A DNA stretch of 64,000 bases from Cellulomonas sp. ES6 (GCF_030053835.1 NZ_CP125655.1:1178001-1242000); one strand, 5' to 3'. Shown: positions 15,741-24,633, counted from the stretch's first letter. Made by a program: numbers and translations. Notes: generated by a model not told the origin, from the sequence alone.

Positions 15741-15829
15741 CCGCCCCACCGCGCCGGTTGTCGCATCCGCACCACGCGGCGCGCCGAGCTCCGTGGTCGT
15801 CGCCCACCCCCGCCGACGCCCGCGCGCAC

Positions 15830-15835
15830 TAGCCT
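15830..15835 (+). promoter_or_regulatory. -10 box of leaderless accD5
   Basis: TAGCCT ends 7 nt before the GTG at 15843. This spacing supports 15843 over in-frame starts further upstream. Confidence 0.55.
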
Positions 15836-15842
15836 TCCTCGG

Positions 15843-17450
15843 GTGACTGACACCCCCGCGTCGCACGCACCCACGCCCCCGGCCGGCACGGCCGCGAAGG
15901 TCGCCGACCTCGCGGACCGCTACCGCCGCGCCGTCACGGAGCCCGAGCAGGCCGCCGCCGAGAAGCAGCACGCCCGCGGCAAGCGCACCGCCCGCGAGCG
16001 CATCGAGGCGCTCCTCGACCCGGGCTCGTTCACCGAGCTCGACGCGTTCGTCCGGCACCGCTCCACCAACTTCGGCCTGGACCGCAAGCGCGTCCCCGGT
16101 GACGGCGTCGTCGTCGGCCACGGCACCGTCGACGGCCGCCCGGTCGCCGTCTACTCGCAGGACTTCACGGTGTTCGGCGGCAGCCTCGGCGAGGTGCACG
16201 GCCAGAAGATCACCAAGGTGATGGACCTGGCGCTGCGCACCGGCATGCCGCTGGTCGGCATCAGCGACGGCGGCGGCGCGCGCATCCAGGAGGGCGTCGC
16301 CGGCCTCACGCAGTTCGCGGAGATCTTCCGCCGCAACGTCGCCGCCTCGGGCGTGGTCCCGCAGATCAGCCTCATCCTCGGCCCGTCGGCCGGCGGCGCG
16401 GTGTACTCCCCCGCGCTCACCGACTTCATCGTCATGGCGGACGGCACCTCGAACATGTTCATCACGGGCCCGGACGTCATCCGCGCCGTGACCGGCGAGG
16501 ACGTCGGCTTCGAGGAGCTCGGCGGCGCCACGACGCACAACACCCGCTCCGGCGTCGCGCACTACCTGGCCTCCGACGAGGAGGACGCGCTGGACTACGT
16601 GCGGTCGCTGCTGTCGTACCTGCCGCAGAACAACCTCACCGACCCGCCGGCCTACCCGCACGAGGCGGAGCTCGAGGTCACGGACGAGGACCTCGAGCTC
16701 GACACCCTGGTGCCGGACTCCGACAACCAGCCGTACGACATGCGCACCGTCGTCGAGCACGTCCTGGACGACGGGGAGCTGCTCGAGGTGCAGCCGCTGT
16801 TCGCGCGCAACGTGCTCATCGGCTTCGGCCGCGTCGAGGGCCACGCCGTCGGGGTCGTCGCGAACCAGCCGCTGACCATGGCCGGGACGCTCGACATCGA
16901 CGCCGCCGAGAAGGCCGCGCGGTTCGTGCGGACCTGCGACGCGTTCAGCATCCCGGTGCTGACGTTCGTCGACGTCCCGGGCTTCCTGCCGGGCACCGAC
17001 CAGGAGTGGAACGGCATCATCCGGCGCGGCGCCAAGCTCATCTACGCCTACGCCGAGGCGACGGTCCCGCTCGTCACCGTCATCACCCGCAAGGCGTACG
17101 GTGGCGCCTACATCGTCATGGGGTCGAAGCAGCTCGGCGCCGACGTGAACCTGGCGTGGCCCACGGCGCAGATCGCGGTCATGGGTGCCGGCGGTGCGGT
17201 GAACATCCTGCAGCGCGGCGCCCTGCAGCAGGTCGCCCAGGCCGGCGGGGACGTCGAGGCCGAGCGCGCCCGGCTCACGCGCGAGTACGAGGAGGCCATC
17301 GTGAACCCGTGGGACGCCGCGGACCGCGGCTACGTGGACGCGGTCATCGCGCCCGCCGAGACCCGGTCGCAGATCGTCCGCGCGCTGCGCGTGCTGCGCA
17401 CCAAGCGCGCGGCGCTGCCCCCCAAGAAGCACGGGAACATCCCGCTGTGA
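15843..17450 (+). CDS. accD5: Acyl-CoA carboxylase beta (carboxyltransferase) subunit
   Basis: The 535-residue protein is a biotin-dependent carboxyltransferase of the propionyl/acetyl-CoA type. It has the [17 protein letters not shown] start motif, two crotonase-like halves, the oxyanion-hole glycines in [13 protein letters not shown] and in [12 protein letters not shown], and the acyl-CoA site region around [13 protein letters not shown]. It moves CO2 from biotin on the alpha subunit to acetyl- or propionyl-CoA, making malonyl- or methylmalonyl-CoA for lipid synthesis. GTG at 15843 is chosen because the family N-terminus begins here and a TAGCCT box sits 7 nt before it. Its stop overlaps the next gene (GTGA). 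The order birA-accD5-accE follows mycobacteria. Confidence 0.95.
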   Translation: MTDTPASHAPTPPAGTAAKVADLADRYRRAVTEPEQAAAEKQHARGKRTARERIEALLDPGSFTELDAFVRHRSTNFGLDRKRVPGDGVVVGHGTVDGRPVAVYSQDFTVFGGSLGEVHGQKITKVMDLALRTGMPLVGISDGGGARIQEGVAGLTQFAEIFRRNVAASGVVPQISLILGPSAGGAVYSPALTDFIVMADGTSNMFITGPDVIRAVTGEDVGFEELGGATTHNTRSGVAHYLASDEEDALDYVRSLLSYLPQNNLTDPPAYPHEAELEVTDEDLELDTLVPDSDNQPYDMRTVVEHVLDDGELLEVQPLFARNVLIGFGRVEGHAVGVVANQPLTMAGTLDIDAAEKAARFVRTCDAFSIPVLTFVDVPGFLPGTDQEWNGIIRRGAKLIYAYAEATVPLVTVITRKAYGGAYIVMGSKQLGADVNLAWPTAQIAVMGAGGAVNILQRGALQQVAQAGGDVEAERARLTREYEEAIVNPWDAADRGYVDAVIAPAETRSQIVRALRVLRTKRAALPPKKHGNIPL

Positions 17451-18040
17451 CCGGCGACCCCCTGCTCCCCGGCGGACACGACGGCGACGGGCACGACCAC
17501 GGCCACGACGCGCACGACCACGCGGGCGGCGCCCACGGGCCCGAGCCGCTGCCCGGCGTCGACACCGGCGCCATGCACGCCGCCGTCGACGCCCTGACCG
17601 CCGCGCTGCACGACTACGTCGACACCGCCGCGGGCGTCCGCGCGGAGTTCGGCGCCTCGGAGGCCGACGAGGACCCGCGGGTGCTCGCGCTCGAGGCGCG
17701 CGTCTCCGGCCTCAACGCGCGGCTGTACGACCTGCTGCACGAGAGCCTGGGCATGCACTCCGAGCTCACGGGCATGACGTGGGAGGACGAGGCCGCGCCC
17801 GAGGCCGAGGCCGGCACCGACGAGGACACCGACGAGTTCCACCTCGGGTTCGTCGTCAGCGTGCCGCCGCACCCGAGCGACCAGACGATCGACGCCGTGC
17901 TCGGCATCGTCGACAACGGCGGGGCCGAGATCGTCGAGCGCCTGCTGGAGAGCGGCTTCACGGTCGAGGGCTGGGGTGCGTCGCGCGGGGCGCCGGTCGC
18001 GTTCGACGACGACCCGGACGACGACGAGGACGACCGGTGA
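17447..18040 (+). CDS. Conserved-looking acidic protein of unknown function inside the carboxylase operon
   Basis: The 197-residue protein starts with a His/Asp-rich tail (residues 10-30, with repeated HD, GH and DH pairs) that could bind metal. A helical middle segment follows ([38 protein letters not shown]). The C-terminal region ([38 protein letters not shown]) looks like a small alpha/beta domain and ends in an Asp-rich tail. I recognise no family. It is coupled by 4-bp overlaps to accD5 before it and accE after it, so it should be made together with the carboxylase subunits. An accessory or stabilising role is inferred only from position. The GTG at 17447 is chosen from the overlap; an ATG at 17573 is an alternative that would remove the His-rich tail. 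Confidence 0.75.
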   Translation: MTGDPLLPGGHDGDGHDHGHDAHDHAGGAHGPEPLPGVDTGAMHAAVDALTAALHDYVDTAAGVRAEFGASEADEDPRVLALEARVSGLNARLYDLLHESLGMHSELTGMTWEDEAAPEAEAGTDEDTDEFHLGFVVSVPPHPSDQTIDAVLGIVDNGGAEIVERLLESGFTVEGWGASRGAPVAFDDDPDDDEDDR

Positions 18041-18285
18041 CGGCCGACGGGTCCGGGGCATCCGGGCCGGCGCACGTCCAGGTGGTGCGCGGCACGCCCG
18101 ACGACGTGGAGCTCGCGGCGCTCGTCGCCGGGCTGGTCGCCGCGGCGGGCGGCGGCGAGGACGGGACGTCCGACTGGCCGGGCAGCGCGCCGCGCGCCGG
18201 GTGGACGGACCGGGCCCGCACCGTCCCGGGCGGCGGCGCGGCCTGGCGCCCCGGCCCCGACGCGTGGCGGCACAGCCTGCGCTGA
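18037..18285 (+). CDS. accE: Acyl-CoA carboxylase epsilon subunit
   Basis: The 82-residue protein matches the actinobacterial AccE/PccE family. A disordered N-terminus is followed by a short conserved segment (VQVVRGTPDDVELAALVAGL) and a Trp/Arg-rich tail (WTDRARTV; AWRPGPDAWRHSLR). The epsilon subunit binds the alpha-beta carboxylase complex and raises its activity. The GTG start overlaps the stop of the unknown gene upstream (GTGA), so the three genes from 15843 form one translationally coupled unit. There is no terminator of note before the next gene, which has its own promoter. Confidence 0.85.
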   Translation: MTADGSGASGPAHVQVVRGTPDDVELAALVAGLVAAAGGGEDGTSDWPGSAPRAGWTDRARTVPGGGAAWRPGPDAWRHSLR

Positions 18286-18325
18286 CGCCGGCGCAATCCC
18301 GGTGAACCGGGCCCCGGGGCGCGGG

Positions 18326-18331
18326 TAAGGT
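18326..18331 (+). promoter_or_regulatory. -10 box of leaderless DUF885 gene
   Basis: TAAGGT ends 7 nt before the GTG at 18339, with no ribosome binding site between them. Confidence 0.55.
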
Positions 18332-18338
18332 CGGCCGG

Positions 18339-20060
18339 GTGAGCACTGCACCCACCCCCGACAGCCGCGCACCGGAGCGTGCCGCCACCCCGATCGACGC
18401 GATCGCCGACGCGTACGTCGACACGACCGCCGCCCTCAACCCCTTCGAGGCCACCGCCCTCGGCATCACGGGCCACGACCACGAGGTCACGGACCTGTCC
18501 CCCGCCGGCCACGAGGCCCGCGCGGAGGCCACCCGGGCCACGCTGCGCGCGCTCGACGCCGAGCAGCCGGTCGACGAGGTCGACCGCATCACGCTCGCCG
18601 CCATGCGGGAGCGCCTCGGCCTGGAGCTCGAGCTGCACGACGCGGGCGAGCTGCTCGCCGACCTCAACGTCATCGCCTCGCCGGTGCAGGGCATGCGCGA
18701 CGTGCTCGACCTCATGGCGACCGACGGCCCCGACGCCTGGTCCACGATCGCGCAGCGGCTCTCCGGGCTGCCGACCGCCGGCGCCGGCTACGTGGAGTCG
18801 CTGCGGCTCGCCGCCTCGCGCGGCCGCGTGCCCGCCGTCCGCCAGGTGCGCGAGGCGCTCGCGCAGGCCGAGGAGCTCGCCGACCCGTCGACGTCGTTCT
18901 TCACCACCTTCGTGGCGGGCCCCGAGGCCCGCGAGGCCGTCGCCGCCGGGGGTGACGCGCTGCGCGAGGACCTGGAGCGCGGTGCCGAGGCGGCCCGCCG
19001 CACGTACGCCGAGCTCGCCGCCTTCCTGCGCGACGAGCTCGCCCCGCAGGCGCCGGAGGCGGACGCCGCCGGCCGCGAGCGCTACGCCCTGTGGTCCCGG
19101 TACTTCCTCGGCGCCGCGGTCGACCTCGACGAGACGTACCGGTGGGGGCTCGAGGAGCTCGACCGCGTCGTCGCCGAGCAGGAGGCCGTCGCCGCGCAGA
19201 TCGCCGGCCCGGGTGCCACGGTCGAGCAGGCCGTCGCCGCTCTCGATGCCGACCCGTCCCGCCGGCTCGAGGGCACCGAGGCCCTGCAGCGCTGGATGCA
19301 GGAGACCTCCGACGCGGCGGTCGCGGCCCTCGACGGCGTGCACTTCGCCATCCCCGGGCCGATCCGCACGCTCGAGTGCCGCATCGCCCCGACGCAGAAC
19401 GGCGGCATCTACTACACCGGCCCGTCCGACGACTTCAGCCGGCCCGGCCGCATGTGGTGGTCCGTGCCGCCGGAGGTCACGACGTTCAACACGTGGCGCG
19501 AGAAGACGACCGTCTACCACGAGGGCGTCCCCGGTCACCACCTGCAGATCGGCCAGGCCGTCTACCAGCGCGCGACGCTGAACTCGTGGCGCCGGCTCGC
19601 GTGCTGGGTGTCGGGGCACGGCGAGGGCTGGGCGCTGTACGCCGAGCGCCTCATGGCCGACCTCGGGTTCCTCGACGACCCGGGCGACCGGCTCGGCATG
19701 CTCGACGGCCAGCGGATGCGGGCCGCCCGCGTCGTGCTGGACCTCGGCGTCCACCTGGGCCTGCCCGCGCCGGAGCGCTGGGGCGGCGGCACGTGGGACG
19801 CCGACAAGGCGTGGGAGTTCCTGCGCGCCAACGTCAACATGCCCGAGCAGTTCGTGCGGTTCGAGCTCAACCGGTACCTCGGCTGGCCGGGGCAGGCGCC
19901 CGCCTACAAGATCGGGCAGCGCATCTGGGAGCAGGTCCGCGACGGCAGCCGCGCCGCCGCGGAGGCGCGCGGCGAGGAGTTCGACCTGCGTGCGTTCCAC
20001 GCCCGGGCGCTCGGCATGGGCGCGCTGCCGCTGGACGTGCTGCGGGACGCGCTCGCCTGA
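18339..20060 (+). CDS. DUF885-family putative metallopeptidase
   Basis: The 573-residue protein belongs to the DUF885 family. The signature YHEGVPGHHLQIGQAV (around residues 390-405) resembles a zinc-binding HExxH-like motif, and SGHGEGWALYAERLM follows about 30 residues later and probably supplies further ligands. There is no signal peptide or membrane segment, so it acts in the cytosol. Some family members are reported to be carboxypeptidase-like enzymes, but the substrate here is unknown. GTG at 18339 fits a leaderless transcript. The gene is followed by a very strong bidirectional hairpin separating it from the convergent VKOR gene. Confidence 0.85.
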   Translation: MSTAPTPDSRAPERAATPIDAIADAYVDTTAALNPFEATALGITGHDHEVTDLSPAGHEARAEATRATLRALDAEQPVDEVDRITLAAMRERLGLELELHDAGELLADLNVIASPVQGMRDVLDLMATDGPDAWSTIAQRLSGLPTAGAGYVESLRLAASRGRVPAVRQVREALAQAEELADPSTSFFTTFVAGPEAREAVAAGGDALREDLERGAEAARRTYAELAAFLRDELAPQAPEADAAGRERYALWSRYFLGAAVDLDETYRWGLEELDRVVAEQEAVAAQIAGPGATVEQAVAALDADPSRRLEGTEALQRWMQETSDAAVAALDGVHFAIPGPIRTLECRIAPTQNGGIYYTGPSDDFSRPGRMWWSVPPEVTTFNTWREKTTVYHEGVPGHHLQIGQAVYQRATLNSWRRLACWVSGHGEGWALYAERLMADLGFLDDPGDRLGMLDGQRMRAARVVLDLGVHLGLPAPERWGGGTWDADKAWEFLRANVNMPEQFVRFELNRYLGWPGQAPAYKIGQRIWEQVRDGSRAAAEARGEEFDLRAFHARALGMGALPLDVLRDALA

Positions 20061-20092
20061 CGGGCGCGCCCCGGCACGGCGCCGGGACGTCG

Positions 20093-20128
20093 CGAGGCCC
20101 CCCGGACCTGCTGGTCCGGGGGGCCTCG
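20093..20128. terminator. Bidirectional terminator between DUF885 and VKOR genes
   Basis: A perfect 16-bp stem (20093-20108 with 20113-20128) with a TGCT tetraloop lies between two convergent genes and can serve both strands. Confidence 0.85.
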
Positions 20129-20147
20129 TGCGTCGAGCGGACGGGGT

Positions 20148-20855
20148 TCAGGCCGCCAGCAGCGTGGGGCCGTACCGGAGCAGGATCGCCGCGACGAACA
20201 GCACGATCACGGCGGCCGTCACGTACCAGTCGGTCCCGGTCGCCACGAACCGGCGCGCCCACGGCCCGGCGCGGCCCGGCAGCCGCAGGTGCCCGTCGCG
20301 GACGTTCCACCGGGTCAGGCCGGCCCACACCAGCGTCGTCGTCACGGTGATGAGCAGGCACCAGGGGCACAGCGCCTTGATGACGAAGTACGACTGCAGG
20401 AACAGCCACCACGCGAACACCAGGGCCACCGTGTACAGCGCCTGCGTGCCGAGCATGTACCACCGCGGGAACCGCACCCCGGCGATGCCGGCCACGGAGA
20501 TCGCGATCACCACGGACTCGAACGCGATGCCGAGGAACGCGTTCGGGAAGCCCAGCACCTCCGCCTGCGGGGAGAGCGCCACGGTGCTGCACGAGATCAC
20601 CGAGCTCACGTCGCAGCTGAACGTCGCGGACGGGTCGAGGGCGAGCCGCCACGCCTCGATCGACAGCACGAACGACGTGAACAACCCGATGACGCCGGAC
20701 ACGACCATCTCGATCGCGGTCCGGCGGCGCCACGCGACGCGCTCCGGGGAGTCGGGGTCGTCGTCCACGGGGTCGCGGTCGAGCAGGTCGATCGGGTCGG
20801 CGGCGGCGCCCACGGGGCGCGTGGCCAGGTCGCTGTCCTCGGTCACGCCTGTCAT
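20148..20855 (-). CDS. Vitamin K epoxide reductase (VKOR) family membrane protein
   Basis: The 235-residue protein has an acidic cytosolic N-terminus and about five membrane helices. It carries the VKOR active-site pair CPWC (Cys163, Cys166) and the two loop cysteines (Cys81, Cys89) that shuttle electrons. In actinobacteria, VKOR re-oxidises a DsbA-like protein using membrane quinone, so it helps form disulfide bonds in exported proteins. No fused thioredoxin domain is present and no DsbA gene is adjacent. The ATG at 20855 is preceded by AGGAGGGG 8 nt upstream, which favours it over ATGs further out. Confidence 0.9.
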   Translation of the reverse strand: MTGVTEDSDLATRPVGAAADPIDLLDRDPVDDDPDSPERVAWRRRTAIEMVVSGVIGLFTSFVLSIEAWRLALDPSATFSCDVSSVISCSTVALSPQAEVLGFPNAFLGIAFESVVIAISVAGIAGVRFPRWYMLGTQALYTVALVFAWWLFLQSYFVIKALCPWCLLITVTTTLVWAGLTRWNVRDGHLRLPGRAGPWARRFVATGTDWYVTAAVIVLFVAAILLRYGPTLLAA

Positions 20856-20915
20856 CGTCGCATCCCCTCCTGGGAGTTCCCCGGACATCATCGGCACGCC
20901 GTCGCTGCGCACGGG

Positions 20916-20929
20916 AGGACGTACGTCCC
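20916..20929. promoter_or_regulatory. Palindrome in the VKOR/maf divergent promoter
   Basis: GGACGTACGTCC (20917-20928) is a perfect palindrome that also fits the GGAC-N4-GTCC pattern seen twice before adhE. A single site of this kind is expected by chance a few times in the window, so it is only a candidate. Confidence 0.3.
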
Positions 20930-20940
20930 CGGCCCGGCCG

Positions 20941-20946
20941 TACGCT
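20941..20946 (+). promoter_or_regulatory. -10 box of leaderless maf
   Basis: TACGCT ends 6 nt before the GTG at 20953. Confidence 0.5.
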
Positions 20947-20952
20947 CGCCCG

Positions 20953-21588
20953 GTGACCACCCTCGTGCTGGCCTCCGCCTCCCCCGCCCGGCTGGCGACG
21001 CTCCGCGCCGCCGGCATCGAGCCCACCGTGGCGGTGTCCGCCGTCGACGAGCCCGCCGTGCTGGCCGCGGCCGGCCCCGTCGCGCCGGCCGAGGCCGTGC
21101 TGCTGCTCGCGCGCGCGAAGGCCCGTGACGTCGCGCCGGCCCACCCCGGGGCGCTCGTGCTGGGGTGCGACTCCATGCTGGAGCTGGACGGCGAGGTGCT
21201 CGGCAAGCCTGCCGACGCCGCCGAGGCCACCGCCCGGTGGCGCGCGATGCGCGGGCGCGCGGGGCTGCTGCACACCGGGCACTGGCTGGTGGACGCGCGG
21301 CAGAGCGCTGCCGCGGGCGCCTCGACCGGGCCCGAGCCGGAGGCGGAGTCGGGCGGGACGTCCACCACCGTCGTCCACTTCGCGGACGTGACGGACGCGG
21401 AGATCGCCGCCTACGTCGCCACCGGCGAGCCGCTCCACGTCGCGGGCGCCTTCACCATCGACGGCCTCGGCGGCCCGTTCGTCGAGCGCATCGAGGGCGA
21501 CCACCACGGGGTCGTCGGCCTGAGCCTACCCCTCCTCCGCCACCTCCTGGCCGCCCGCGCCGTCCCGCTCCCCACCCTCTGGCACTGA
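20953..21588 (+). CDS. maf: Maf-family nucleotide pyrophosphatase
   Basis: The 211-residue protein is a Maf/Ham1-fold nucleoside triphosphate pyrophosphatase. It has the start motif LVLASASPARLATLRAAGI, GCDSMLELDGEVLGKP, the HTGHWLV segment and the C-terminal GAFTIDGLGGPFVERIEGD region. Maf enzymes hydrolyse modified or canonical pyrimidine nucleotides, for dTTP/UTP pool cleaning and septum control. An acidic Gly/Ser-rich insertion (about residues 118-138) is longer than usual. GTG at 20953 fits a leaderless transcript. Its place between the carboxylase beta and alpha genes is as in M. tuberculosis (Rv3282). Confidence 0.9.
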   Translation: MTTLVLASASPARLATLRAAGIEPTVAVSAVDEPAVLAAAGPVAPAEAVLLLARAKARDVAPAHPGALVLGCDSMLELDGEVLGKPADAAEATARWRAMRGRAGLLHTGHWLVDARQSAAAGASTGPEPEAESGGTSTTVVHFADVTDAEIAAYVATGEPLHVAGAFTIDGLGGPFVERIEGDHHGVVGLSLPLLRHLLAARAVPLPTLWH

Positions 21589-21618
21589 CCCGCCCCAGCC
21601 CCACCCCACCTGAACCCC

Positions 21619-21706
21619 GTCGGAGGCTCCGACAGGTCGTCGTGGTGCTCCGCGGACCACCACGATCCCGCGCGCCCACCTCCGAGCACGGTGGGAGCCT
21701 CCGAAC
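21619..21706. repeat. Structured intergenic repeat, copy 1 of 3
   Basis: This 88-bp copy starts GTCGGAGGCTCC and ends GGAGCCTCCGAAC, forming a terminal inverted repeat. Inside lie a 24-bp near-palindrome centred on TCCGCGGA and a CCCACC/GGTGGG stem. Read on the minus strand it gives the peptide pattern SWWSAEHHDD, shared by all copies. Confidence 0.8.
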
Positions 21707-21781
21707 GCCGCGACCTCCACCGACCCCGGTGCGCCGGCGCACCGGCGCGACACCCCACACCCACCTGTACGCGCTCTGCCC

Positions 21782-21870
21782 GTTCGGAGGCTCCGACGGG
21801 TCGTCGTGGTGCTCCGCGGACCACCACGATCCCGCGCGCCCACCTCCGAGCACGGTGGGAGCCTCCGAAC
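21782..21870. repeat. Structured intergenic repeat, copy 2 of 3
   Basis: This 89-bp copy is nearly identical to copy 1 and starts GTTCGGAGGCTCC. The spacer before it shares GCGCCGGCGCACCGGCGC and CGCGCTCTGCCC with the next spacer, so the whole unit is a tandem repeat of about 160 bp. Confidence 0.8.
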
Positions 21871-21940
21871 GCCCCCGCCGCCGACCCGAACCCCGGCACG
21901 CCGGCGCACCGGCGCACACCCACCGGCACGCGCTCTGCCC

Positions 21941-22029
21941 GTTCGGAGGCTCCGACGGGTCGTCGTGGTGCTCCGCGGACCACCACGATGACGCGCGCCC
22001 ACCTCCGAGCACGTTGGGAGCCTCCGAAC
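21941..22029. repeat. Structured intergenic repeat, copy 3 of 3
   Basis: This 89-bp copy starts 159 bp after copy 2. It differs by a few bases, including a GATGACG instead of GATCCCG centre. Unit starts at 21619, 21782 and 21941 are too far apart and too few for a CRISPR array. Confidence 0.8.
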
Positions 22030-22067
22030 GGGGGTAGCGGTGGGGCAGCGGCGGCCACAGGCGTCAC

Positions 22068-22161
22068 GGGGGGCGCCGGGGTGGCGGGTCGCCAGGGTGG
22101 CGGGTCGGCGGGTGACAGGGTGACGGGACGGTGGGGGGCGCACGGGGTGGCGGGGTGGGGG
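22068..22161 (+). other. G-tract-rich segment upstream of accA3
   Basis: This 94-bp stretch has about eleven runs of three or more G on the plus strand, separated by short loops. One example is GGGG-TGGC-GGG-TCGCCA-GGG-TGGC-GGG at 22078-22104. It meets the usual motif for G-quadruplex formation. No gene is seen here. The rest of the gap (22180-22314) holds nothing clear apart from GC-rich palindromes. Confidence 0.5.
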
Positions 22162-22162
22162 T

Positions 22163-22179
22163 TTGTCCGCTCCGGACAA
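22163..22179. promoter_or_regulatory. Inverted repeat upstream of accA3
   Basis: TTGTCCG and CGGACAA form a perfect 7-bp inverted repeat with a 3-bp spacer. It lies 147 bp before accA3 and could be an operator or a small hairpin. Confidence 0.3.
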
Positions 22180-22314
22180 GGGTGTGCGGGGTGCGGCACC
22201 CGGGGGCCCGGGGGCGTTGACGGAACCTCCAAACGCGGGCGGCGCCAGGTGGGCGGTTCCGCAGTCTTGGGGACGCACCTCCGCCAGGACGTGATCCCCG
22301 CCCACCCCCCGCGT

Positions 22315-22320
22315 TACCGT
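22315..22320 (+). promoter_or_regulatory. -10 box of leaderless accA3
   Basis: TACCGT ends 5 nt before the GTG at 22326, the shortest spacing among the leaderless genes here. Confidence 0.4.
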
Positions 22321-22325
22321 GAGCC

Positions 22326-24122
22326 GTGCCCCGCATCTCGAAGGTCCTCGTCGCCAACCGCGGCGAGATCGCCGTCCGCATCGCCCGCGCCTGCCGGGAC
22401 GCCGGCATCGGCTCCGTCGCCGTCTACGCGGACCCCGACCGCGAGGCGCTGCACGTGCGCGTCGCGGACGAGGCGTACGCCCTGGACGGCGCCCGCGCGG
22501 CGGAGACGTACCTCGACATCGCGAAGCTGCTCGACGTGGCCCGCCGCTCGGGCGCGGACGCCGTGCACCCGGGGTACGGGTTCCTCTCCGAGAACGCCGA
22601 GTTCGCGCAGGCCGTCATCGACGCGGGCCTCACGTGGGTCGGCCCGCCGCCGGCCGCGATCCGCGAGCTCGGTGACAAGGTCAGCGCCCGGCACATCGCG
22701 CAGCGGGCGGGCGCCCCGCTCGTCGCCGGCACCCCGGACCCGGTCTCCGGCGCCGCCGAGGTGCACGCGTTCGTCGCCGAGCACGGCCTGCCGGTGGCGA
22801 TCAAGGCGGCGTTCGGCGGCGGCGGCCGCGGCCTGAAGGTGGCGCGCTCCGAGGACGAGATCGACGAGCTGTACGACTCCGCGGTGCGCGAGGCGACCGC
22901 GGCGTTCGGCCGCGGCGAGTGCTTCGTGGAGCGCTACCTCGACCGCCCGCGCCACGTCGAGACCCAGTGCCTCGCCGACGAGCACGGCACGGTCGTCGTC
23001 GTGTCGACGCGCGACTGCTCGCTGCAGCGCCGGCACCAGAAGCTCGTCGAGGAGGCCCCGGCGCCGTTCCTCTCGGACGCGCAGCGCGCGCAGCTCGTCG
23101 ACGCCTCGGTCGCGATCCTGCGGGAGGCCGGGTACGTCGGCGCCGGCACCTGCGAGTTCCTGGTGGCCGCCGACGGCACGATCTCGTTCCTCGAGGTGAA
23201 CACCCGCCTGCAGGTCGAGCACCCGGTCTCCGAGGAGATCAGCGGCATCGACCTTGTGCGCGAGCAGCTCCGGATCGCCGACGGCGAGCCGCTGGGCTAC
23301 ACCCAGGTCGAGACCCGCGGCCACTCGTTCGAGTTCCGGCTGAACGGCGAGGACCCGGCCGCCGGGTTCCTGCCCGCCCCGGGCCGGATCTCCACGCTCC
23401 GGTTCCCCGCCGGCCCGGGCGTCCGCGTCGACTCCGGCGTCGTCGAGGGCGACACGGTCTCCGGCGCGTTCGACTCGATGATCGCCAAGCTCGTCGTCAC
23501 GGGCGCGACGCGGCAGCAGGCGGCCGAGCGGGCGCGGCGTGCGCTCGCCGAGCTGGAGATCGCCGGCATCCCGACAGTCGTGCCGTTCCACCGCGCGGTG
23601 ATGGCGGACCCGGCGTTCGTCCCGACGGACCCGGAGCAGCCGTTCGCGGTGCACACCCGGTGGATCGAGACGGAGTTCGCCGACCGGCTGCCGTCGCTCA
23701 CGGGGGCGCCCGCCGTGACCTCCGCGGGCGCCGACGAGGACGAGGCGCCCACCGAGCTCGAGCGCGTGGTCGTCGAGGTCGGCGGCAAGCGCCTGGAGGT
23801 CGTGCTGCCCGCGGCGCTCGCGCTCCGGGCCGGGCGCGGCCGCCCGGCCGCCGGTCCCCGGCGCGCCGCCCCCCGCCGCAACGGCGCCCGCAGCGTCGCG
23901 GCGTCCGGCACCACGCTGACCTCCCCGATGCAGGGCACGATCGTCAAGGTCGCGGTCGGCGAGGGCGACACGGTGGCCGAGGGCGACCTGGTCGTGGTGC
24001 TCGAGGCGATGAAGATGGAGCAGCCGCTGGTGGCGCACCGGTCCGGCACCGTCACGTCGCTCGCCGCGGGCGTCGGGGGCATGGTCGCCGCGGGGTCCGC
24101 CATCTGCGAGATCGTCGGCTGA
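22326..24122 (+). CDS. accA3: Acyl-CoA carboxylase alpha subunit (biotin carboxylase plus carrier)
   Basis: The 598-residue protein has an N-terminal biotin carboxylase ([20 protein letters not shown]-grasp domain with [23 protein letters not shown]), an Ala/Arg/Pro-rich linker and a C-terminal biotinyl domain with the biotin lysine Lys563 in EAMKMEQ. It carboxylates biotin with bicarbonate and ATP and serves several carboxyltransferase beta subunits. It is the substrate of BirA and the partner of AccD5 and AccE in this window. The start is GTG at 22326, directly at the conserved N-terminus, with a TACCGT box 5 nt upstream. Three palindromic repeats and a G-rich tract lie upstream. Confidence 0.96.
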   Translation: MPRISKVLVANRGEIAVRIARACRDAGIGSVAVYADPDREALHVRVADEAYALDGARAAETYLDIAKLLDVARRSGADAVHPGYGFLSENAEFAQAVIDAGLTWVGPPPAAIRELGDKVSARHIAQRAGAPLVAGTPDPVSGAAEVHAFVAEHGLPVAIKAAFGGGGRGLKVARSEDEIDELYDSAVREATAAFGRGECFVERYLDRPRHVETQCLADEHGTVVVVSTRDCSLQRRHQKLVEEAPAPFLSDAQRAQLVDASVAILREAGYVGAGTCEFLVAADGTISFLEVNTRLQVEHPVSEEISGIDLVREQLRIADGEPLGYTQVETRGHSFEFRLNGEDPAAGFLPAPGRISTLRFPAGPGVRVDSGVVEGDTVSGAFDSMIAKLVVTGATRQQAAERARRALAELEIAGIPTVVPFHRAVMADPAFVPTDPEQPFAVHTRWIETEFADRLPSLTGAPAVTSAGADEDEAPTELERVVVEVGGKRLEVVLPAALALRAGRGRPAAGPRRAAPRRNGARSVAASGTTLTSPMQGTIVKVAVGEGDTVAEGDLVVVLEAMKMEQPLVAHRSGTVTSLAAGVGGMVAAGSAICEIVG

Positions 24123-24132
24123 GGCCGCCCAC

Positions 24133-24633
24133 GTGACGTCCCCCCGCCCCCGGCACCCGGGCGACGGCTGGGTGGACTGCCGCTGCGGCCGCCGGCACTG
24201 GGGGCTCGCCGGCGCCGCCGGTCTGCTCCTGGTCCGCCCGGCCTCGGGGTCGCAGCCCGCGGCCGTCGTGCTGCAGCACCGCGCCCTGTGGAGCGACCAG
24301 GGCGGGACGTGGGGGCTGCCCGGAGGCGCGCGGCACCCCGACGAGACCGCCGTGGAGGCCGCGCTGCGGGAGGCGCAGGAGGAGGCGGGGATCGAGCCGT
24401 CGTCGGTCCGCGTGCTGGGCGAGCACGTGCTCGACCACGGCGACTGGTCGTACACGACGGTGGTCGCGGTGACGTCCGGCCCGGTCGACGCCCGGCCGAC
24501 GGACGACGAGAGCCTCGAGATCGCCTGGGTGGCGCTCGACGACGTCGAGCGGCGACCGCTGCTGCCCGCGTTCGCGGACGCGTGGCCGGTGCTGCGCGCC
24601 TCCCTGCCGGACGAGGTGGCCCGCGGAGCCTGA
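24133..24633 (+). CDS. Nudix hydrolase
   Basis: The 166-residue protein has a complete Nudix box, GGARHPDE...REAQEEAGI, with the metal-binding glutamates of the GX5EX7REUXEEXGU pattern. It begins with a Cys-containing segment (WVDCRCGRRHWGLAGAAG) typical of actinobacterial members. It hydrolyses a nucleoside diphosphate linked to some other group; the exact substrate is unknown, with a house-cleaning role likely. The GTG start is 10 bp after the accA3 stop, so it is probably transcribed with accA3. Confidence 0.88.
   Translation: MTSPRPRHPGDGWVDCRCGRRHWGLAGAAGLLLVRPASGSQPAAVVLQHRALWSDQGGTWGLPGGARHPDETAVEAALREAQEEAGIEPSSVRVLGEHVLDHGDWSYTTVVAVTSGPVDARPTDDESLEIAWVALDDVERRPLLPAFADAWPVLRASLPDEVARGA

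Noticed and set aside
21452..22012. A minus-strand frame with repeated SWWSAEHHDD-type peptides over the 21.6-22.0 kb repeats
   Set aside because: The peptide repeat follows from the DNA repeat and its palindromes, and it overlaps maf. There is no ribosome binding site or domain.
21619..22029. CRISPR array
   Set aside because: Only three copies of 88-89 bp with spacers of about 70-75 bp that resemble each other, and no cas genes. It is a tandem structured repeat.
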